A DNA stretch of 64,000 nucleotides from JBMOKU01 sp049324315 (GTDB taxonomy: Bacteria > Bacillota > Clostridia > Peptostreptococcales > Thermotaleaceae). A program made the position numbers and the translations under genes. Location: contig JBMOKU010000032.1 in assembly GCA_049324315.1 (NCBI GenBank), forward strand, positions 124,001 through 188,000, given 5' to 3'. Of this stretch, positions 8,742 to 17,263 are shown piece by piece (within the stretch, counting starts at the first letter, position 1; each line of letters starts with the position of its first letter). Below the pieces are notes generated by a model. It was not told the DNA's origin. It ran no database searches and worked only from the letters and a program-made list of their open reading frames with translations.

Positions 8742-9293
8742 TTAGCTGGGATAGTAATTAATTAAGATAGACTTCATTACACAGTCTCCTGTATTAACGT
8801 AAGTATGAGGATTTGCAGAGGAAAAACAGATGGAATCTTCTTGTTTCAAATGATATTCATTTTCACCAGTTTTCAGACATAGACTACCTTCCAAAACAAC
8901 AAGATATTCTTGAGATTTTTCAGAATGGCCTACAGAAGTATGCTCCGTTCCAACATCAAGCTCTATCATAAATAGTTCGAAGTTTCGCCTTGGAGTGCTG
9001 TTATAGTACCTAAAAATCCGGTAATGTCCATTTGAATCGTGTTGTTCTTTTCTCTGGTGACGTGAAACGAATTCCGAATCATTTTCCTGCTCATCAATCA
9101 ACATAGTGTATGGCACTTTTAGACCGTTGGCAATTTTCCACAGCATGTTGATTGTTGGATTTGAATCTCCTTTTTCGATGTGACCCAGCATTACTTTGCT
9201 GACGCCTGACAGTTCTGCCAGCTGCCCTAAACTAAGGTTTCTTTCCAAACGAAGTCGTTTCAGATTTGCCGCGATTGTCGCGTTCAAATTCAT
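8742..9293 (-). CDS. XRE-family regulator with C-terminal cupin sensor domain
   Basis: This 183-residue protein has an XRE helix-turn-helix (residues 8-62, LSLGQLAELSGVSKVMLGHIEKG) joined to a cupin beta-barrel (about 95-180, with HSEKSQEYLVVLEGSL and SSANPHTYVN). Such proteins repress or activate small catabolic or detoxification operons, with the cupin domain binding a small effector. A GGAGG site sits before the ATG. It is next to an HD-domain gene and a PLP enzyme gene on the same strand, which are likely targets. Inverted repeats upstream of the PLP gene (11284-11345) could be its operator, but this is inference. Confidence 0.88.
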   Translation of the reverse strand: MNLNATIAANLKRLRLERNLSLGQLAELSGVSKVMLGHIEKGDSNPTINMLWKIANGLKVPYTMLIDEQENDSEFVSRHQRKEQHDSNGHYRIFRYYNSTPRRNFELFMIELDVGTEHTSVGHSEKSQEYLVVLEGSLCLKTGENEYHLKQEDSICFSSANPHTYVNTGDCVMKSILINYYPS

Positions 9294-9455
9294 TTAAGAA
9301 CCTCCTATTAGAATAAAAATGTGTGATTGTATAATATAAGAAAGTATCAATTAAATGTTTTTGCATTCACTTGTTTCCAACTTACACGATGTGTTTTGTT
9401 CTATAAAGAAAATGAATGACAATTATAAGACGGGTGAATCCATTGCACGCTTATA

Positions 9456-9493
9456 ATAAATCAGATGCTAAAAAAATAAAGCATCTGATTTAT
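9456..9493 (-). terminator. Terminator after the HD-domain gene
   Basis: The 14-base arms ATAAATCAGATGCT and AGCATCTGATTTAT are exact reverse complements around an A-rich loop. It lies 48 bases past the end of the leftward HD-domain gene. Confidence 0.65.
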
Positions 9494-9540
9494 ACAAAAT
9501 TTGCACTTCTTGAAGGCTGAAATCTGTATCAAAATCAAAT

Positions 9541-10134
9541 TTATACTAGTTTTAAATCATTCATTGTACTATTTACAGACTCTTCACATGACCTCATTGC
9601 TAATATTGTTTTTTCGAGAAGTTCATCTAAACTCCATTCCAGCATCGCAGCTCCCTTTTCAATAATATCTCGAGAACAACCTGCTGCAAATTTTTTGTCT
9701 TTAAATTTCTTCTTCAAACTGGACAGTTCCAAATCCATAGAACTTTTTGAAGGACGCATTTTTACCACTGCACCGATTAAGCCAGTAAGCTCATCGGTAG
9801 CATATAATACTTTCTCCATCAAATGATTAGGCTTCATATCGACACATATACCATGTCCATGACTACAAATGGAATAAATCATTTCTTCGCTAATATTTGC
9901 TTCCCGCAGTAATTCTTGAGCTTTAACACAATGTTCGTCTGGGAACATTTCATAATCAACATCGTGTAGCAACCCTACAATACCCCAATATTCAGATTCA
10001 TTAGCGTATCCAAGTGCTTCAGCGTACCACATCATTACACCAGATACGGTTAATCCGTGTAAAACATGGAATGGATCTTTATTGTATTTCATAAGCAGCT
10101 CAAGGGCTTTGTCTCTTGTAATTGCATTTGTCAT
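9541..10134 (-). CDS. HD-domain metal-dependent phosphohydrolase
   Basis: This 197-residue protein has an HD-superfamily core: a first histidine in HVLHGL, the HD pair in GLLHDVDYEMFPDEH, further histidines in SICSHGHG, and a distal aspartate in ATDELTGL. HD proteins hydrolyse phosphate esters or nucleotides. The arrangement HDVDYEMFPDEHC is shared with a widespread group annotated only as HD-domain hydrolases. I moved the start to the ATG at 10134 because GGAGG lies seven bases ahead of it; the longer frame starts on a TTG inside that site. The substrate is unknown. It shares strand and neighbourhood with the PLP enzyme gene upstream. Confidence 0.85.
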   Translation of the reverse strand: MTNAITRDKALELLMKYNKDPFHVLHGLTVSGVMMWYAEALGYANESEYWGIVGLLHDVDYEMFPDEHCVKAQELLREANISEEMIYSICSHGHGICVDMKPNHLMEKVLYATDELTGLIGAVVKMRPSKSSMDLELSSLKKKFKDKKFAAGCSRDIIEKGAAMLEWSLDELLEKTILAMRSCEESVNSTMNDLKLV

Positions 10135-10271
10135 TATAGTTTCCTCCAATCATCAAATTATATTATAGTACAAAAATTTGTATATACTTCAGTGATGGAA
10201 CGTCTGGCATTATATTTCAAATATGATATCAGTTTGATTGATATCGGAGTAAATAAGAAATAAAATGCTTG

Positions 10272-11234
10272 TTATATTTCCTGAAATAAATCTGTGCTTA
10301 GATATTTTAAACCACTGTCATTGAGTGTGACTACGATGTTCTTTCCTTTTTCAGTAGTCGCTAATAACTTAAGGGCGCCACATACGTTTGCGCCGGAGGA
10401 AAAACCTGCGAATATTGCCTCATATTTGGCAAGCTTTCTGGCAGTATCTCTTGCCTCATCATTTGTAATCTGCACGTAGCCGTCGATAAGTGTCTTATCG
10501 ACCAGCGGCAGATCCATGCAATATCCACCACCTTGTACTTTATGACCCTTATCCGTGATTTCTTTGCCAGCATAAATTGCTGCAGTTGCAGGTTCTGCTA
10601 CGTAGCATCGTATTTCAGGATTATGCCTTTTCAGTGTTTTGGAGCAACCTGCAAAAGTGCTTCCACTTCCAAGGAAGTCCACAAATACATCGATATTTCC
10701 ATCCGCTTGGTCCCACATTTCCTCACCTGTATAATATTCATGTGCATGATTGCAGGCTTCTAAGCTGAATTGATCAGCTCTGAAAGCATTAAGATCTTTT
10801 ACAATTTGCTTAGTTCGTTCTTCCACAAGAGCTAAATCTTCGCCAGAAACCTGACCCTGAATTGAACCAGGCATTTGATCCACAAGAACTACTTCTGCAC
10901 CCAAAGCTTTCATCATTCTGGCACGCTCCACAGAATTACCTTTGGACATGCAAGCAATAAACTTATATCCTTTGCACGCACAGACAATTGCTAAACCAGT
11001 TCCTGTATTGCCGCTAGTCAATTCAACAACTGCTTGCCCTGGAATAAGAAGACCAGCATTTTCTGCCTCAATGATCATTTGCAAGGCAACACGATCTTTT
11101 TTGCTGAAACCTGGGTTCAAGTATTCCAATTTAGCAAAAATGTTTCCCTCTACTCCAAATGCCTTTGTAATTCTTGACAGGTTCACCATTGGCGTATTAC
11201 CAATTGTTTCAGTGACATCTTTCATAAGTTTCAT
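10272..11234 (-). CDS. Cysteine-synthase-family PLP enzyme (fold type II)
   Basis: The 320-residue protein has the PLP lysine K46 in NPGFSKKDR (canonical NPGGSVKDR), the substrate loop TSGNTGTG, a phosphate-binding loop GSGSTFAG and the C-terminal DSGLKYLST that contacts the PLP ring nitrogen. It therefore catalyses a beta-replacement or beta-elimination on a serine- or cysteine-like amino acid. The Phe in place of Gly beside the lysine loop and the altered GSGS loop mark it as divergent from housekeeping CysK, so the true substrate may differ. The ATG at 11234 follows GGAGGTG. No serine acetyltransferase is adjacent. It may be controlled by the neighbouring XRE-cupin regulator. Confidence 0.82.
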   Translation of the reverse strand: MKLMKDVTETIGNTPMVNLSRITKAFGVEGNIFAKLEYLNPGFSKKDRVALQMIIEAENAGLLIPGQAVVELTSGNTGTGLAIVCACKGYKFIACMSKGNSVERARMMKALGAEVVLVDQMPGSIQGQVSGEDLALVEERTKQIVKDLNAFRADQFSLEACNHAHEYYTGEEMWDQADGNIDVFVDFLGSGSTFAGCSKTLKRHNPEIRCYVAEPATAAIYAGKEITDKGHKVQGGGYCMDLPLVDKTLIDGYVQITNDEARDTARKLAKYEAIFAGFSSGANVCGALKLLATTEKGKNIVVTLNDSGLKYLSTDLFQEI

Positions 11235-11283
11235 AAAGCGCACCTCCATAGATATTGTAAAATCTGTTTAGCAATAATCGCTC

Positions 11284-11345
11284 ATTCGTGAACAATATAT
11301 TTAACTTATGCACAATATATTTTCCGTCAAATATATTGTACGAAT
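11284..11345. promoter_or_regulatory. Repeated operator-like motif upstream of the PLP enzyme gene
   Basis: ACAATATATTT occurs twice in direct orientation (11292-11302 and 11312 onward) and its reverse complement AAATATATTGT follows once. The outer copies are extended by ATTCG and CGAAT, giving an imperfect larger palindrome. The position 50-110 bases upstream of the leftward PLP enzyme gene suits a regulator site. Confidence 0.5.
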
Positions 11346-11411
11346 GATAAATTAATTTGTCAAGGAGTTATCGTAAGCATTTTTTAAAAAATTAATTGAG
11401 TTGTCATTTCC

Positions 11412-11751
11412 AAATAAACTCGTTCCGAACCATACGTTGTAACCCTTCCAATCACTACATCCTATTTTTTCCTGTAAATAAAATCTGTAAGAAATTAGGA
11501 TCAAGGATTAAGGATTAAGGATTAAGGTTCAAGGGACAAGCAAGTCGATTTTTTCTCTCAATCTTTTTCTCAAACATTCCCTCAAACCATTGTAAATCAG
11601 GGATATCAATCTTTTTTCTCATGCCTTTTCTCAATCTTTTTTATCAAATTAAAAGAGAAAACCAGGCATTTTCTCCCGATTTTCTCTCTGACTTTTTGAA
11701 CAACTTTATCTTTCTCTGTACAAGTTTTTTTGTAATGGAACGAGTTTATTT
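11412..11751. mobile_element. MITE-like segment bounded by 15-base inverted repeats
   Basis: AAATAAACTCGTTCC at 11412-11426 is repeated in exact inverted orientation at 11737-11751. GTCATT also recurs outside both ends. The interior (about 310 bases) has no gene; it holds three tandem AAGGATT units at 11503-11523 and pyrimidine-rich CTCAATCTTTTT repeats. This is the layout of a small non-autonomous element, but no target-site duplication is obvious and no second copy is in the window. Confidence 0.4.
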
Positions 11752-11780
11752 TGAACGGATAACAATGACACTTGTGAGTT

Positions 11781-11832
11781 TTTTATGTCTTTCAAGAGAT
11801 AAAGTCATCTTTATCTCTTGAAAGACATAAAA
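11781..11832. repeat. Perfect 24-base inverted repeat with 4-base loop
   Basis: Two 24-base arms (the first opening TTTTATGTCTTTC) pair without mismatch around TCAT. It abuts the glmS terminator and may act as a second, bidirectional terminator or be a remnant of a palindromic element. The stem is longer than a normal terminator. Confidence 0.7.
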
Positions 11833-11860
11833 CCCCTTTGGAAATGCCTAAAGGGGTTTT
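11829..11860 (-). terminator. glmS terminator
   Basis: The stem AAACCCCTTT / AAAGGGGTTT around a short loop lies 15 bases after the leftward glmS stop. Its leftward strand ends in a T-rich run. Confidence 0.75.
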
Positions 11861-11874
11861 ATGTATATAATAAA

Positions 11875-13704
11875 TTATTCTACGGTCACTGATTTTGCAA
11901 GATTTTTCGGCTTATCAACATCGCAGCCTCTTGCTACAGCGATGTAGTACGCCATAAGCTGCAGTGGAATAACGCTGAGGATCGGTGTTAGTTCATCCAT
12001 GGTATCCGGTACATACATTACCACATCTGATGTTTTCTCGATCTCCTTGTTGCCTTCTTTGGCTACTCCTACCACATAGGCTCCTCTTGCCTTTACCTCT
12101 TGGATATTGGAAAGCATCTTTTCATACAGATGGTCTTGTGTAGCTAGTGCTACTACCATGGTTCCATCTTCGATCAAGGCGATGGTACCATGCTTTAGTT
12201 CTCCTGCGGCGATGGCAAAGGAGTTGATATAGGAGATTTCTTTTAGCTTCAGTGATCCTTCATGGGCTACATTGACATCTAAGCCTCTACCCATGAAGAA
12301 GACACTTTCATTGTTAAACTGGCAGTCTGCCAATTGTTGAATGTTTTCATAGTTGTCTAAAATCTTTTGAACCTTTTCAGGCATAGTCTTTAACTCTTCT
12401 AAGATTTCCATGTATCTTTCACGATCCATGGTGCCTTTGGTTGTAGCCATATGCAGTGCCAGCATATAGAACGCCATCATTTGCGTAGTATAGGCTTTTG
12501 TAGATGCTACGGCAATCTCCGGTCCTGCCCATGTATAGAATACATCATCTGATTCTCTGGCTACAGAGCTGCCTACCACGTTAACGATGGATAGGATTCT
12601 TGCTCCCTTTCTCTTGGCTTCTCTCAGAGCTGCTAAGGTATCTAAGGTTTCACCGGACTGCGTGACAGCGATAAATAAGGTGTTTTTATCTACAAACGGA
12701 TCTCTGTATCTGAATTCTGATGCCACGTCTACTTCTACAGGGATTTTTGCAAATTTCTCGATAGCATATCTTCCTACCAAACCTGCATGATATGCAGTAC
12801 CGCAAGCTACGATATAGATTTTATTGATGTTTTCCAGATCTTCCTTGGTCAGTTTGATACCATCCAGTGTAATGTTATCTTCTTTATCCAGTCTTCTGAA
12901 TAGGGTATCTGCTACACCCTTTGGCTGCTCATGGATTTCCTTCATCATGAAGTGCTCATAGCCTTCTTTTTCTGCTGATTCTGCATCCCAAGTTACGTGG
13001 AATACGTCTCTTTCCATCTGCTGACCCAATTCGTTGAAAATCTTCACGCCGTCCTTTGTTAATAGTACCACTTCATCATTCTCGATGAGGTACATATCCC
13101 TTGTATATTTTAAGATAGCCGGGATATCTGAAGCAATGAAGTTTTCTCCTTCACCCAAACCTACAATCAGCGGACTGTCCTTTCTAACGGCTACGATTTT
13201 ATCAGGCTCTTCCTTGCATATTACTCCTAGTGCATAGGCACCTTCCATCTTCTCAATGGTCTTAAATACAGCTGCTAAGATATCACCTTCATAGAAATGG
13301 TCAATTAAGTGGGCGATAACCTCAGTATCGGTCTCTGACTTAAAGGTGATTCCCTTTTCTTCGATTAACCATTCTTTGATTTTCATATAGTTTTCAATGA
13401 TCCCATTGTGAATGACAGCAATATTGCCTGCCACGTTAGTGTGAGGATGGGCATTACGGTCTGATGGTTCTCCATGGGTTGCCCATCTTGTGTGACCGAT
13501 TCCTACCACCCCTGCCATAGGTTCTTCTTTCAGGTAGTCTGCCAATACACTTAATCTTCCCTTAAACTTTCTTACCTTTACTTCTCCAGCATCATGAACA
13601 GCAATACCCGCTGAGTCATATCCTCTATACTCTAGTCTTGATAAACCTTCAACCAATACTGATGTTACTTCTCTATCTCCTATATATCCAACGATTCCGC
13701 ACAT
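11875..13704 (-). CDS. glmS: Glutamine-fructose-6-phosphate aminotransferase (isomerising)
   Basis: The 609-residue enzyme makes glucosamine-6-phosphate from fructose-6-phosphate and glutamine, the first step to UDP-GlcNAc. The N-terminal glutaminase domain has the nucleophile Cys2 (MCGIVGYIG) and the HTRWATHG loop. The two SIS isomerase domains follow, with ACGTAYHAG, TQSGET and ASTKAYT, and the C-terminal LAKSVTVE is the family hallmark. The length is typical. A glmS ribozyme lies in the 5' leader, so the gene is regulated by its product at the RNA level. glmM, the next pathway enzyme, lies just upstream on the same strand. Confidence 0.98.
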   Translation of the reverse strand: MCGIVGYIGDREVTSVLVEGLSRLEYRGYDSAGIAVHDAGEVKVRKFKGRLSVLADYLKEEPMAGVVGIGHTRWATHGEPSDRNAHPHTNVAGNIAVIHNGIIENYMKIKEWLIEEKGITFKSETDTEVIAHLIDHFYEGDILAAVFKTIEKMEGAYALGVICKEEPDKIVAVRKDSPLIVGLGEGENFIASDIPAILKYTRDMYLIENDEVVLLTKDGVKIFNELGQQMERDVFHVTWDAESAEKEGYEHFMMKEIHEQPKGVADTLFRRLDKEDNITLDGIKLTKEDLENINKIYIVACGTAYHAGLVGRYAIEKFAKIPVEVDVASEFRYRDPFVDKNTLFIAVTQSGETLDTLAALREAKRKGARILSIVNVVGSSVARESDDVFYTWAGPEIAVASTKAYTTQMMAFYMLALHMATTKGTMDRERYMEILEELKTMPEKVQKILDNYENIQQLADCQFNNESVFFMGRGLDVNVAHEGSLKLKEISYINSFAIAAGELKHGTIALIEDGTMVVALATQDHLYEKMLSNIQEVKARGAYVVGVAKEGNKEIEKTSDVVMYVPDTMDELTPILSVIPLQLMAYYIAVARGCDVDKPKNLAKSVTVE

Positions 13705-13810
13705 TTTATGTGTCTCCTTTCAGAAATAATATTTTTAATATTCCTGAAAATTGGCAATAAAATACCAGTGCAGCATCACTCCCGAAATTTTTGCTGCATT
13801 CTATTTCCAT

Positions 13811-13979
13811 TTTTCAGTTGTTTCACCTGTCCTTATTTGTCCCTCCAATCGCTTGGAGTCTTTGTAAGGCGTTCTCGGTGGTGAGACACCGCAGGGCATC
13901 CGCCGAAATTTCGATAAACCCTGTCCTCGTCAACTCGAATCCCTATGTCCGATCTGGGTTCAAGTCCTGGCGCTTTGTG
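13811..13979 (-). promoter_or_regulatory. glmS ribozyme (glucosamine-6-phosphate riboswitch)
   Basis: On the minus strand the glmS leader shows the conserved catalytic core in order: AAAGCGCC at the cleavage site (cleavage expected between A complementary to 13974 and G complementary to 13973), GACGAGGACAGGGTTTATCG, CGGCGGATGCCC, CACCGAGAACGCC, then GGAGGGACAAATAAGGACAGG and the closing GTGAAACAACTGAA. Glucosamine-6-phosphate acts as cofactor for self-cleavage, after which the transcript is degraded. The distance to the glmS start (about 105 bases) is normal for Firmicutes. Confidence 0.96.
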
Positions 13980-14035
13980 TTGATTTTTTGAATTTGTTAC
14001 TTTCACTTACCCCTACGCATCACCCCTTTCAGAGA

Positions 14036-14262
14036 TTTGGTGGAACACAAGGGGACAGGCCCTCTGTTCCACCAAAAACGGGTGTAACAGCAGGTACAGT
14101 CCCCGAACCTTTTAGGGACAGGGCCCCAGTCCGGCAAAAAGCGCACCGGACAGTGGACCAGTCCCCAAGTCTTGCTCCTCAAGTCTTGCTCTTTATGCCT
14201 TAAAGTTGTATATAATTTTGCAGAACGACGAGGGCGTCGTCCCCTACAAAAGAAAATACATT
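14036..14262. repeat. Cluster of dispersed palindromic GGGGAC-type repeats
   Basis: Three units lie in this gap: an inverted repeat TTTGGTGGAACA / TGTTCCACCAAA (14036-14076); a unit at 14114-14176 nearly identical to 54385-54447, containing CAGGGCCCCAGTCCGG; and a unit at 14223-14262 with a CGACGAG/CGTCG hairpin followed by CCCCTACAAAAGAAAATAC, shared with 41 kb and 50.6 kb. Open frames across this region are by-products of the repeats. No gene is seen between the ribozyme and the end of glmM. Confidence 0.8.
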
Positions 14263-14288
14263 TTTGTATACTGGCTATACGATATAGG

Positions 14289-14310
14289 GGACCCAGATCT
14301 TTCTGGGTCC
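14289..14310. terminator. Hairpin after glmM, possible terminator
   Basis: GGACCCAGA pairs with TCTGGGTCC across a 4-base loop, about 45 bases past the leftward glmM stop. The T-tract is weak on that strand, so terminator function is uncertain. Confidence 0.45.
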
Positions 14311-14354
14311 TTATCTATTATACTCTATGCTTTTCATTTTGAAAAGTTTCTTTT

Positions 14355-15701
14355 TTATTGTAATCTCTCTTCCATTAATTTCGCTAAGCTTTCTGCCAAT
14401 GCTTTCAGTTGGCTTTCATCTTTGCCCTCTAACATGACTCTTACCAAAGGTTCTGTTCCTGATGGTCTGATAAGCACCCTGCCCTCTCCGTCCATCAATT
14501 CTTCCAGTCTCTTGATTTCTGCCGCAATCACATCATCTTCCATATAGGTATATTTATGACCATTGGTTACTTTTGCATTGACCAGTACCTGGGGATATGT
14601 CTTCATGGCACTGGCAAGCTTTGATAGTGACTGTTTTTTCTCCTTCACAACGGAAAGCAGCTGTAGTGCTGAGAGCAGTCCGTCTCCCGTGGTATTGTGC
14701 TGTAAAAAGATGATATGTCCGGACTGTTCGCCGCCTAGTACATATCCTTCTTCTTTCATTTTTTCCAAAACATATCTATCGCCTACAGTAGTTTTAACAA
14801 CCTTGCAGCCTGCATCTTTTAAGGCAATATCAAAACCGATGTTGCTCATGACGGTAGCCACCACTGTATCATGGGGCAGCAATCCTTTTTCTTTCAGATA
14901 GCTTCCGCAAACTGTAAGGATCTTATCTCCGTCTACCAGTTGTCCCTTCTCATCTACAGCGATCAAACGATCTGCATCGCCATCAAAGGCCAGCCCCACA
15001 TCGGCACCCCAGTCTACCACCAGGCGCTGTACATCTTCAGGATGCGTAGATCCACAATCCACATTGATATTAACCCCATCCGGCTTATGATGTATGATTT
15101 TGATTTCTGCACCTAAAACAGACAAAACTGAGGGAGCAGCCACATAGGCCGCACCATTAGCACAGTCTACAGCAATCCTCATGCCCGTTAAGTCCACTTT
15201 GATGGTGCTCTTTAAGAAATTGGCATACTGCTTGATAGCATCATCCATTTCCACTTTTTTACCTAGTTCACTGCCTGTGGGATATAAATCCACATCTTTA
15301 TCATTCAATATAAAATCTTCGATTTTATCTTCCAGCTCGTCCGGAAGTTTAAATCCATCTTTATCAAAAAACTTAATTCCATTATACTCAAACGGATTAT
15401 GGGAAGCCGATATAACCACGCCTGCGTCAGCGCCGTAATGTCTTGTCAAATAAGCTACGGCCGGGGTTGGTACGACACCTACACATAGTGCATCAGATCC
15501 AGTGGATAGGATTCCAGCCACTAATGCAGCCTCGAGCATGTCCCCTGACACTCTAGTGTCCTTTCCGATAACAATCTTCGCTTTTTTCTTTCCCGCTGTT
15601 AGTATGTATGCACCAAATCTTCCCAACTTGTATGCTAAATTAGCTGTCAATTCTGTATTTGCTATTCCGCGAACACCATCTGTCCCAAACAACTTACCCA
15701 T
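14355..15701 (-). CDS. glmM: Phosphoglucosamine mutase
   Basis: The 448-residue enzyme interconverts glucosamine-6-phosphate and glucosamine-1-phosphate for UDP-GlcNAc and peptidoglycan synthesis. The catalytic serine is S100 in ISASHNPFEYNG. The metal-binding loop is FDGDADRLI, the substrate loop GGEQSGH and the phosphate-binding loop RPSGTEPLVRV. It begins MGKLFGTDGVRG, as do nearly all GlmM proteins. It lies upstream of glmS on the same strand, but the repeat cluster and ribozyme between them argue for separate transcripts. A good sigma-A promoter precedes it. Confidence 0.98.
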   Translation of the reverse strand: MGKLFGTDGVRGIANTELTANLAYKLGRFGAYILTAGKKKAKIVIGKDTRVSGDMLEAALVAGILSTGSDALCVGVVPTPAVAYLTRHYGADAGVVISASHNPFEYNGIKFFDKDGFKLPDELEDKIEDFILNDKDVDLYPTGSELGKKVEMDDAIKQYANFLKSTIKVDLTGMRIAVDCANGAAYVAAPSVLSVLGAEIKIIHHKPDGVNINVDCGSTHPEDVQRLVVDWGADVGLAFDGDADRLIAVDEKGQLVDGDKILTVCGSYLKEKGLLPHDTVVATVMSNIGFDIALKDAGCKVVKTTVGDRYVLEKMKEEGYVLGGEQSGHIIFLQHNTTGDGLLSALQLLSVVKEKKQSLSKLASAMKTYPQVLVNAKVTNGHKYTYMEDDVIAAEIKRLEELMDGEGRVLIRPSGTEPLVRVMLEGKDESQLKALAESLAKLMEERLQ

Positions 15702-15780
15702 GTGTCTTGACTCCTCTCGTAATATCCTATTTGTAGAGCTTTTATTACGACGAAAACATGAATTTTTGTGAATCTATACT

Positions 15781-15809
15781 ATTTTATCACATAATTTATG
15801 CTTGTTCAA
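15781..15809 (-). promoter_or_regulatory. Vegetative promoter of glmM
   Basis: Reading leftward: TTGAAC, a 17-base spacer, TAAAAT. The -10 box lies about 80 bases before the glmM start. Confidence 0.7.
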
Positions 15810-15927
15810 TTTGTTTGGAAAAAACTACTATGATATCAAATATAAGTTATACGTATAAAAGCATCCTTCTTACATTTTATGCATATATGCAAAAAATGGT
15901 TAAAGATGCCTTGCTATATAGTTTTTC

Positions 15928-15989
15928 GGGTCGACGAGGACATCGACCCCTACGGAAGGAAATATATTCTATTTTTGAAGCGTAGATCT
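15928..15989. repeat. Dispersed palindromic repeat between aminotransferase and glmM
   Basis: GGGTCGACGAGGACATCGACCC forms a hairpin (GGGTCGA / TCGACCC ends) and is followed by a degenerate CCCCTACGGAAGGAAATA tail and GAAGCGTAGATCT, the latter also found at about 41125-41136. It belongs to the same family as the units at 14223 and 41067. Confidence 0.7.
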
Positions 15990-15993
15990 ATAC

Positions 15994-17157
15994 CTATTCA
16001 TTGACATTCAAGAAAGTTTTACTGACAGCTTTGGCTGCTGTACCTAATTCTACCGGATAGCCTAATTCATATAATGCCATTTCCACGGCGCCCATGACGG
16101 CATATATGTCCATATGATGGATGGCTCCCAAGTGACCGATCCTAAATATCTTACCTTGCAGCTGCTGCAGTCCTCCGCCGATGATCACATCATACTTTTG
16201 TTGAAGCAGCTGTGCCAGTTCTTTATATGTAATAGTTGACGGTATTTTTACAGCTGTTACTGTATCCGAAGCACTGGCTTCATCAGATAATAATTGTAAC
16301 CCCATATCTTTAACGGCATTCCTTACCGCCTTGGCCATGAGTGCATGTCGTTCCCACACCGTTTCAATGCCTTCCTCTTCTAATATATCTATCGCTTCTT
16401 TTAGTCCAAACAGCAGTGTTGTTGGTGGAGTATAGGGCATTTGGTACTCTTTCAATTTGTTCTTAACAGCGCTGTAATCCCAATACCATTTCGGCATAGT
16501 AGAGGTCTCTACACTGTCCCAGGCCTTTTGATTGATCGAGACAACGCCCAGCCCCGGAGGAAGCATAAGTCCTTTTTGTGAGGCACTGATCACTACATCT
16601 ACTCCCCATCGATCCGTTTCTAAAGGAAGACAGGCCAATGAGCTGATGGCGTCTACAATCAGCAGTGCCGGATGATTGGTATTAGCTATGGCTTTCGCCG
16701 CACCTTCGATATCATTGGTAATGCCCGTCGTGGTTTCGTTTTGAGGCAGACATACAGCTTTGATTTCATGCTGTGTGTCTTTTTTTAATATTTCTTGTAT
16801 TTCTTCCGGCTGAACGACGCGTCCCCATTCCTTTTGAATGCGGATAACCTGCAGTCCATGCTGCTCTGCGATCTGGGCCATACGTTCACTAAATACACCC
16901 ATGGACACGGCTAGGATTTTGTCTCCCGGAGAAAACAGGTTCACAATGGCAGATTCCAGTACGCCACTGCCTGAGCTGGGAAATAGCAGTATGTCATTCT
17001 TTGTACGACATACTTTTCTTAAGCCTTCTATGCACTGCTCCACCAGTGCTTCAAACGCCTTTCCTCTATGATTAATTAAAGGCTGTGATAAGCTTCTTAA
17101 GATTCGGTCCGGTATATTGGTGGGTCCGGGTATTTGTAGAAACTTTCTTCTTTCCAT
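15994..17157 (-). CDS. Class V PLP aminotransferase (alanine/serine-glyoxylate type)
   Basis: This 387-residue fold type I enzyme resembles alanine-glyoxylate and serine-glyoxylate aminotransferases: GPTNIPDRIL at the N-terminus, PSSGSGVLESA, the aspartate in LIVDAISSL and the PLP lysine K195 in SASQKGLMLPPGLG. It would transfer an amino group between alanine, serine or a related donor and glyoxylate, forming glycine. Relatives include ureidoglycine-glyoxylate aminotransferase of purine degradation; with a purine locus 33 kb away this is a possible but unproven alternative. Threonine aldolase, also glycine-related, lies immediately upstream on the same strand. Confidence 0.87.
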   Translation of the reverse strand: MERRKFLQIPGPTNIPDRILRSLSQPLINHRGKAFEALVEQCIEGLRKVCRTKNDILLFPSSGSGVLESAIVNLFSPGDKILAVSMGVFSERMAQIAEQHGLQVIRIQKEWGRVVQPEEIQEILKKDTQHEIKAVCLPQNETTTGITNDIEGAAKAIANTNHPALLIVDAISSLACLPLETDRWGVDVVISASQKGLMLPPGLGVVSINQKAWDSVETSTMPKWYWDYSAVKNKLKEYQMPYTPPTTLLFGLKEAIDILEEEGIETVWERHALMAKAVRNAVKDMGLQLLSDEASASDTVTAVKIPSTITYKELAQLLQQKYDVIIGGGLQQLQGKIFRIGHLGAIHHMDIYAVMGAVEMALYELGYPVELGTAAKAVSKTFLNVNE

Positions 17158-17207
17158 GGTTTTTCCCTCCTGACCTAATATAGGTTTACGACTTTAGAGT
17201 AGATTTT

Positions 17208-17235
17208 GCGGGACGACGAGGACGTCGACCCCTAC
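17208..17235. repeat. Short dispersed palindromic repeat
   Basis: GCGGGACGACGAGGACGTCG followed by ACCCCTACA is a further copy of the CGACGAG/CGTCG hairpin unit seen at 14223 and 15935, without the long tail. Confidence 0.65.
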
Positions 17236-17263
17236 AATGATTGCAGCGGATAGATCAGCTTTC

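Noticed and set aside
11503..11530. Tandem AAGGATT units as a CRISPR or satellite
   Set aside because: Only three exact 7-base units plus one degenerate copy are present, with no spacers.
13953..13979. tRNA-like T-loop (GGTTCAAGTCC) on the plus strand
   Set aside because: It lies in the glmS ribozyme read on the other strand, and no acceptor, D or anticodon stems fit around it.
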